NCBI GenBank assembly: GCA_036702865.1
Contig: DATNQD010000063.1
Coordinates: 124,001-188,000, forward strand
Length of the DNA: 64,000 nucleotides
Origin: Trichocoleus sp.
GTDB lineage: Bacteria > Cyanobacteriota > Cyanobacteriia > Elainellales > Elainellaceae
Reading direction: 5' to 3'
Shown here in pieces: positions 59,809 to 64,000 of this stretch (its first letter is position 1; each line of letters opens with the position of its first letter). The position numbers and the translations under genes were made by a program. The notes beneath the pieces are model-generated. The model was not told where the DNA came from. It did not search any database and was given only the letters and a program-made list of their open reading frames with translations.

Positions 59809-60003
59809 CTAGCCGATCGTGTATCCGGCAGCCACAATTGCGTTTTTAACTTCAGTTTCGGCGGCTTGCGTTTCGATGTTGACCTGCTTGGTTTTAGGAT
59901 CTGCTGCGACTTGAGCAGTGGGATCGATCGCAGTCACGGCTTGCGTAATTGTGTTCACACAAGCAGAACAAGCCATATCAGGAACAGTCAGTTGTAAAGT
60001 CAT
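59809..60003 (-). CDS. Heavy-metal-associated (HMA) copper chaperone
   Basis: This 64-aa Atx1/CopZ-type protein carries the metal site MACSACV (Cys12 and Cys15) after a first strand LQLTVPD, then the alpha-beta pattern AVTAIDPTAQVAADPKTKQVNIE and EVKNAIVAAGYTIG. The fold and spacing are typical of cytosolic copper chaperones that pass copper(I) to CtaA/PacS ATPases. ATG 60003 is preceded by GGAGAG. It is 86 bp upstream of the DUF305 gene in transcription order, so both are probably made together in response to copper. Confidence 0.95.
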   Translation of the reverse strand: MTLQLTVPDMACSACVNTITQAVTAIDPTAQVAADPKTKQVNIETQAAETEVKNAIVAAGYTIG

Positions 60004-60112
60004 TGCTTTCTCTCCAGATCAAGCTTCAAGATTATTTCACTCAGCCTCAAACGATCGAGTTGAGCTTCTTCTATGTTGAAGCCTCCAGCCGAGTGGAGAG
60101 TCAAGAGGGGAG

Positions 60113-60346
60113 TTAGTACAAAGAACCACAAGTTTGGTTTAGCTCAGCTTCAGTGGTGCCAAAGTGCTGCTGTCTGCACAAAATGATCTGCGCTGTTCGT
60201 TGCTGGTGATAAACGCGATGAGCAAACCAACCGATCGGCACCCAGGCAAGCCCGCCAATCACCATGCCTGTCACCAGGCTAGAAACTAAATCTTTTCTGT
60301 GAATACGCCCACGCTTCGATTCGGGAGCGACAGGTGCTTCTCTCAT
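60113..60346 (-). CDS. Small membrane hypothetical protein
   Basis: This unrecognised 77-aa protein has a basic N-terminus (REAPVAPESKRGRIHRKDL), one hydrophobic helix (about 24-44, SSLVTGMVIGGLAWVPIGWF), and a soluble tail with two Cys (about 57 and 74) that could coordinate metal or form a disulfide. It is transcribed in the same direction as, and 109 bp before, the HMA chaperone gene, so a link to metal handling is possible but unproven. Confidence 0.55.
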   Translation of the reverse strand: MREAPVAPESKRGRIHRKDLVSSLVTGMVIGGLAWVPIGWFAHRVYHQQRTAQIILCRQQHFGTTEAELNQTCGSLY

Positions 60347-60517
60347 AAGTTTGCCTCAATCAGCTGCGATGATCTCCTCCTCTAAGCGAAACAGAAAAAC
60401 GAGCCTATTACATCTTTCGCTCTGCGTAATTCCTTGGATGCAGGAAGGCATATTCGGGATTCGGCATTTCAAGCTATTCTTGACGTGACGGTATCTTGAC
60501 GGGACGAAGAAAAAGCC

Positions 60518-62179
60518 ATGCAAACTGTGGACCCCAAAATCAGCCCCCTTGCGGGACAGCCAGCCCCCGCCGACAAACTGATGGATGTCGCTCAATTGCT
60601 GGATCAGTATTACACTGTTCATCCCGATCCAGAAAATCCTTTGCAGCAAGTAAGTTTTGGCACATCAGGACACCGAGGCTCCGCTGCCAATGGAACGTTC
60701 AACGAGGATCATATTCTGGCAGTTTCCCAGGCGGTAATTGAGTATCGCAAGAGCCAGGGAATCGACGGTCCGCTTTATATGGGAATGGACAGCCACGCGC
60801 TCTCGGCTCCGGCACAGAAGTCGGCGTTGGAAGTGTTAGCGGCTCATGGTGTTGAGGTTTATATCGCTGCGGGAGAAGGCAACGCCCAATTTACGCCTAC
60901 TCCAGTTATCTCTCATGCCATTCTTGCCTATAACAAAGACAGAACCAGCGGTCTAGCAGATGGCATTATCATCACGCCTTCGCACAACCCCCCAGCAGAT
61001 GGTGGGTTCAAATATAATCCGCCGACTGGAGGTCCTGCAGAACCGGAAGCAACGAAGTGGATTCAAAATCGGGCAAATGAACTGATAGTGGGCAAAAACT
61101 GCGATGTGCAGCGGATATCTTATGAATCTGCCCTGAAAGCCAGCACCACTCACCGCTACGACTACATCACCCCTTACGTGAATGATCTGGAAAACATCAT
61201 TGATATTGAGGTGATTCGATCGGCAGGGCTGAGAATTGGGGCAGATCCGCTGGGTGGCTCAAATGTTGCCTATTGGGAACCGATCGCCGCTCGGTATGGG
61301 CTAAACATCACTTTGATTAACCCCAATGTTGATCCCACGTTCCGCTTTATGACGCTGGACTGGGACGGCAAAATTCGGATGGACTGCTCTTCGCCTTATG
61401 CCATGGCAAGTCTGGTGAAGCTGAAAGATGATTATGATATTGCGTTTGGCAACGATACCGACTCCGATCGTCATGGAATTGTGACACCGAGCGTCGGCTT
61501 AATGAACCCAAATCATTTTCTGGCAGTGGCAATTCGCTATCTGTTCACGCAGCGGAGTGGCTGGTCTGCGAATAGTGCGATCGGTAAAACGCTGGTCAGC
61601 AGCAGCATGATCGATCGAGTCGGCAAGGAGATTGGGCGGCAGGTTTGTGAAGTGCCCGTCGGTTTTAAGTGGTTTGTCTCTGGCTTGTTGGATGGCTCCT
61701 TTGGGTTTGGTGGCGAGGAAAGTGCAGGCGCGTCATTTTTGCGGAAGGATGGCACTGTTTGGACAACCGACAAAGACGGTATCATCATGGATCTGTTAGC
61801 GGCTGAAATTACGGCAAAAACTGGCAAAGATCCCGGACAGCACTATCAGGAACTAACCGAAAGATTGGGCAAGTCTTACTATACCCGCATCGATTCTCCG
61901 GCAACACCAGAACAAAAAGCCCGCCTCAGCAAACTGTCTCCTGATGACGTAAAAGCAGACTCAATGGCAGGGGAAGCGATCGTTGCCAAAATGACCAAAG
62001 CTCCCGGCAATAATGCAGCGATCGGTGGCTTGAAAGTGACGACTGAAAATGGCTGGTTTGCGGCTCGTCCTTCGGGTACTGAGAATGTCTACAAACTCTA
62101 TGCTGAAAGTCTCAAGAGTCAGGAGCATTTGAATTTGATTCTGCAAGAGGCAGAGCAGATTGTAAGTGATGCGTTGTAG
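60518..62179 (+). CDS. pgm: Phosphoglucomutase (alpha-D-glucose specific)
   Basis: This enzyme interconverts glucose-1-phosphate and glucose-6-phosphate at the entry to glycogen and UDP-glucose synthesis. The 553-aa protein is of the Pgm (bacterial type) family: FGTSGHRGSA near the start, catalytic Ser155 in ITPSHNPPADGGFKYNPP, magnesium loop GNDTDSDRHG with Asp313, Asp315 and Asp317, sugar-binding GGEESAGASF, and the phosphate loop RPSGTENVYKLYAES. The length is normal, with all four motifs intact. It is divergent from the copper-type genes with a 171-bp shared promoter region. Confidence 0.97.
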   Translation: MQTVDPKISPLAGQPAPADKLMDVAQLLDQYYTVHPDPENPLQQVSFGTSGHRGSAANGTFNEDHILAVSQAVIEYRKSQGIDGPLYMGMDSHALSAPAQKSALEVLAAHGVEVYIAAGEGNAQFTPTPVISHAILAYNKDRTSGLADGIIITPSHNPPADGGFKYNPPTGGPAEPEATKWIQNRANELIVGKNCDVQRISYESALKASTTHRYDYITPYVNDLENIIDIEVIRSAGLRIGADPLGGSNVAYWEPIAARYGLNITLINPNVDPTFRFMTLDWDGKIRMDCSSPYAMASLVKLKDDYDIAFGNDTDSDRHGIVTPSVGLMNPNHFLAVAIRYLFTQRSGWSANSAIGKTLVSSSMIDRVGKEIGRQVCEVPVGFKWFVSGLLDGSFGFGGEESAGASFLRKDGTVWTTDKDGIIMDLLAAEITAKTGKDPGQHYQELTERLGKSYYTRIDSPATPEQKARLSKLSPDDVKADSMAGEAIVAKMTKAPGNNAAIGGLKVTTENGWFAARPSGTENVYKLYAESLKSQEHLNLILQEAEQIVSDAL

Positions 62180-62418
62180 GGAATTGGTAATCGGTAATGA
62201 CTAATCGTTAATCGGTAATTGAACGGCAGGTTTAGAGCTTGATTACTGTTGTTTTAAACACAGTGCGATCGGCTTTAGCCTGTCTTTTGCTATCAGCTTG
62301 GACGCTGACTTGACTGCTGTATGGTGAAGTGTCTGTAGAATGCAGATCATTGCCTGGTGTTGCTGCCTAGCCCCAATCTGGGAAAGCTACAGCATAGGTA
62401 TTAGCATGAGGCTGTTTA

Positions 62419-63036
62419 ATGAAACCTTCTCAGTGCAAAGGGCAACTGATAACCTGGAAGGATGATAGAGGATTTGGTTTCATTAAACCGGATGATGGAA
62501 GCAAAGAAATCTTCTTACATATCAGCGCTTTGCGGGGAGCAGGCCGCCGTCCAAAGGTCGGTGATATTATCTTCTACGAGCCAGTTTCTGAACCGAATGG
62601 GAAGGTACGTGCTGCAAAAGCATCAATTCAAGGCGTTGTCTCCCAATCTTCAACTCAAGGTGTTGTTTGCCGATCTTCAACTTTGCCAGCAAAGCAGAAA
62701 CCCAAAGAACAAGACTTACTGAAAACCACTGTCAGCCTCGGTGGGGCTATTGTTGGACTTTTCATCGTGCTTTCCGCAGGAATGTCTAGATTCAACCGTC
62801 TTCCTGCTTCAGTGACATTATCTTCTCCGATTGCATCGTCTCCTCCCGCAGTATCCATTCCAGGCGTAAACTGTATTATCAAAGGCAATATTTCAATCAG
62901 TACAGGTAACAGGCTCTATCACCTTCCGGGAATGGAAGATTATGAATCAACTGTGATTGATCCAATAAAGGGAGAGCGGTGGTTTTGTACACAGTCAGAG
63001 GCGATCGCGAGTGGTTGGCGTAGAGCACCGAAATAG
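62419..63036 (+). CDS. Membrane-anchored cold-shock-domain protein with a C-terminal exported domain
   Basis: This 205-aa protein has three parts. Residues about 5-70 form a cold-shock domain (GQLITWKDDRGFGFIKPDDGSKEIFLHISAL) with the two RNP-like motifs needed for nucleic-acid binding. After a Ser/Gln/Val linker comes one hydrophobic helix (about 96-118). The last about 55 residues (CIIKGNISISTGNRLYHLPGME through GERWFCTQSEAIASGWRRA) are a small domain with two Cys seen at the C-termini of various exported or nuclease-like proteins. The arrangement would place RNA binding in the cytoplasm and the last domain outside. No close precedent is recalled. Start ATG 62419. Confidence 0.85.
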   Translation: MKPSQCKGQLITWKDDRGFGFIKPDDGSKEIFLHISALRGAGRRPKVGDIIFYEPVSEPNGKVRAAKASIQGVVSQSSTQGVVCRSSTLPAKQKPKEQDLLKTTVSLGGAIVGLFIVLSAGMSRFNRLPASVTLSSPIASSPPAVSIPGVNCIIKGNISISTGNRLYHLPGMEDYESTVIDPIKGERWFCTQSEAIASGWRRAPK

Positions 63037-63048
63037 CCGTATCCACTT

Positions 63049-63894
63049 CTATTCTCCCAAGACATCTCGATTCTTAGTTTTGACACGCTGATAGAGTTCT
63101 TCCATTGTTTCAATAAAAGAATGATCTTCCTGCCAAAATGGAGGTCGATCGCCCTGTTTTTTCACTAAAATTGCCGAAACTTCAATCGCAGTTACAGGTT
63201 CGATCGCTTGTGGCAGTCGCTTTTCTCCCAACCAAAAATCTCGCATTTGAGTGTTTTTATCTAAAGCGATCGTTTCAGGTTTCGTGTAGTAAGAATTGGC
63301 TGATTTTGGTTCTGTCGCTTCTGTTAGTAGTTCGGCGGAAAGTGCCATCCCCAGCGGCGATTTTGCGAGTTCCTTATGCAGCTCTTCTTTGGGCAGTCCG
63401 CGCAGTTCAAATAACAAGAAAGGGTCGCGATCGAGTTCAGTTGCAACGCGGTAGTAAATGGCAGCAATATGTTTGCAGGGATTGCTCCAATCAGGGCAGG
63501 AACATTCTGTTTTGAAGTCAGATTCGTCGCGCGGCAAAAGATGAAGCCCGAGGGTTTGAAATGCATCTTCAATGTTGTCTGGCATTTCATTCAGCAATAG
63601 CTTAGAAATAAATCCAGCTTTGGAGGCAATGTAGGCAATTGCGGCTGCCCATTTTGCTTTACTAATTGGTTGAATTTCGATCGTTGTTGCGTAGAGCGGT
63701 TCTTTATAAACGCCATAATAAGGATTGACTGATCCCCTTATTCTTGCAGTGACGATTCCATCTTTAATCTCAAAAGACCTGATGCGATTGCTATTTGCAT
63801 AAGAACGTCCTCGACTGAGACGGCCGGAATCTGTAAACTGCTCCAGTGCAGCAATAAACTTTTGACCCCACCAAGTTTTGCTAAATTGTGACAT
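63049..63894 (-). CDS. SWIM zinc finger protein
   Basis: The 281-aa protein holds a SWIM zinc motif, ECSCPDWSNPCKHIAAIYYR (CxCx7CxH, near 130-149), which binds zinc and mediates DNA or protein contacts. The N-terminal half (KTWWGQKFIAALEQFTDSGRLSRGRSYA, ending in RGSVNPYYGVYKEPLYA) is the usual partner region of cyanobacterial SWIM proteins encoded next to SNF2 helicases. It is read immediately after the helicase: its ATG 63894 lies four bases past the helicase stop, and its ribosome binding site GGAG lies in the last helicase codons. The function is unproven; DNA repair or chromatin-like remodelling is inferred. Confidence 0.92.
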   Translation of the reverse strand: MSQFSKTWWGQKFIAALEQFTDSGRLSRGRSYANSNRIRSFEIKDGIVTARIRGSVNPYYGVYKEPLYATTIEIQPISKAKWAAAIAYIASKAGFISKLLLNEMPDNIEDAFQTLGLHLLPRDESDFKTECSCPDWSNPCKHIAAIYYRVATELDRDPFLLFELRGLPKEELHKELAKSPLGMALSAELLTEATEPKSANSYYTKPETIALDKNTQMRDFWLGEKRLPQAIEPVTAIEVSAILVKKQGDRPPFWQEDHSFIETMEELYQRVKTKNRDVLGE

Positions 63895-63898
63895 GGCT

Positions 63899-64000
63899 TT
63901 ACTCCAAAAGGGCAGTTCGGTTTAATGCAATGAGTTTCTTAAAAGCTTCATTATCGAGTTCGGTCAACCAGGCTTCATCAGAACCAACAATTGATCCTGC
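63899..64000 (-). CDS. SNF2-family helicase, C-terminal fragment (partial, N-terminus off window)
   Basis: The last 33 codons of a minus-strand gene are visible: AGSIVGSDEAWLTELDNEAFK followed by KLIALNRTALLE and stop TAA at 63899-63901. The motif GEAWLTELSNDELRDLFALR-like ending is the C-terminus of the bacterial SNF2/DEAD helicases paired with SWIM proteins. Only the tail is seen, so the call rests on this ending plus the neighbour. Confidence 0.8.
   Translation of the reverse strand, partial: AGSIVGSDEAWLTELDNEAFKKLIALNRTALLE

Noticed and set aside
1-64000. CRISPR array, prophage, integrase or transposase
   Set aside because: No regularly spaced repeats of the right size and no transposase, integrase or phage structural motifs were found; the 11-, 13- and 19-bp tandem repeats are too few and too short.

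Overview
The window is chromosomal DNA from a cyanobacterium, most likely a filamentous, Leptolyngbya-like or Oculatella-like type. The evidence is the very frequent GCGATCGC/CGATCG (HIP1) octamer, a CobN-type cobaltochelatase, an EGY-type site-2 protease, a homologue of the orange-carotenoid-protein C-terminal domain, and an hpsL-N-O-P-like run of hormogonium-polysaccharide genes. Genes are dense on both strands. Most are ordinary housekeeping genes, with a few less conventional neighbourhoods. No rRNA, CRISPR array, integrase, transposase or prophage was seen. One tRNA (Glu, UUC) is present.

Layout: 1-3731 cobN (minus, C-terminus off the left edge); 3958-7613 a sugar-phosphate transferase, a CadD-like transporter, an M42 peptidase and an anchored GDSL hydrolase; 8161-13218 a peptidoglycan-binding protein, anmK, a hypothetical gene, an AtzG/AtzE-type amidase pair and RidA; 13441-16943 a lipoprotein, a Cys-less rhodanese and an orphan peptide-binding lipoprotein; 17064-22440 the polysaccharide operon (two GT4 enzymes, one GT2 enzyme, an O-antigen-ligase/polymerase-like membrane protein; minus strand); 22600-29601 a DUF2256 zinc-finger protein, an isoaspartyl peptidase, gmd, a DUF2470 protein with nadC, an EGY-like S2P and a PIN-like membrane protein; 29646 tRNA-Glu; 29873-38040 an oligopeptide ABC transporter with two tandem binding proteins, two permeases and a divergent fused ATPase; 39199-44033 an unusual divergon of an alpha-oxoamine synthase, a Rieske oxygenase and a GH3 acyl-amido synthetase; 44546-46522 an AT-richer patch of small hypothetical genes and a GNAT enzyme; 46762-55222 a Cache-HAMP histidine kinase, a NERD nuclease-like protein, a large GH38 alpha-mannosidase and a cyanobacterial hypothetical; 55403-59071 miaB, the carotenoid-binding NTF2-like protein, a DUF2007-like gene and accD; 59078-60346 a copper-type module (DUF305, HMA chaperone); 60518-64000 pgm, a membrane-anchored cold-shock-domain protein and a SWIM/SNF2 pair that runs off the right edge.

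The candidate for a novel system is the GH3/Rieske/oxoamine-synthase divergon. Its three enzyme classes could make, oxidise and amidate a small acyl/amino-ketone product, and its shared promoter region holds two 19-bp direct repeats. A second theme is low-complexity, strand-asymmetric (purine on one strand) sequence. It fills several intergenic spacers and also appears in frame inside cobN (twice) and the mannosidase gene (twice), as if a repeat family had been domesticated as protein linkers. Family names are by motif recognition; no database search was possible.
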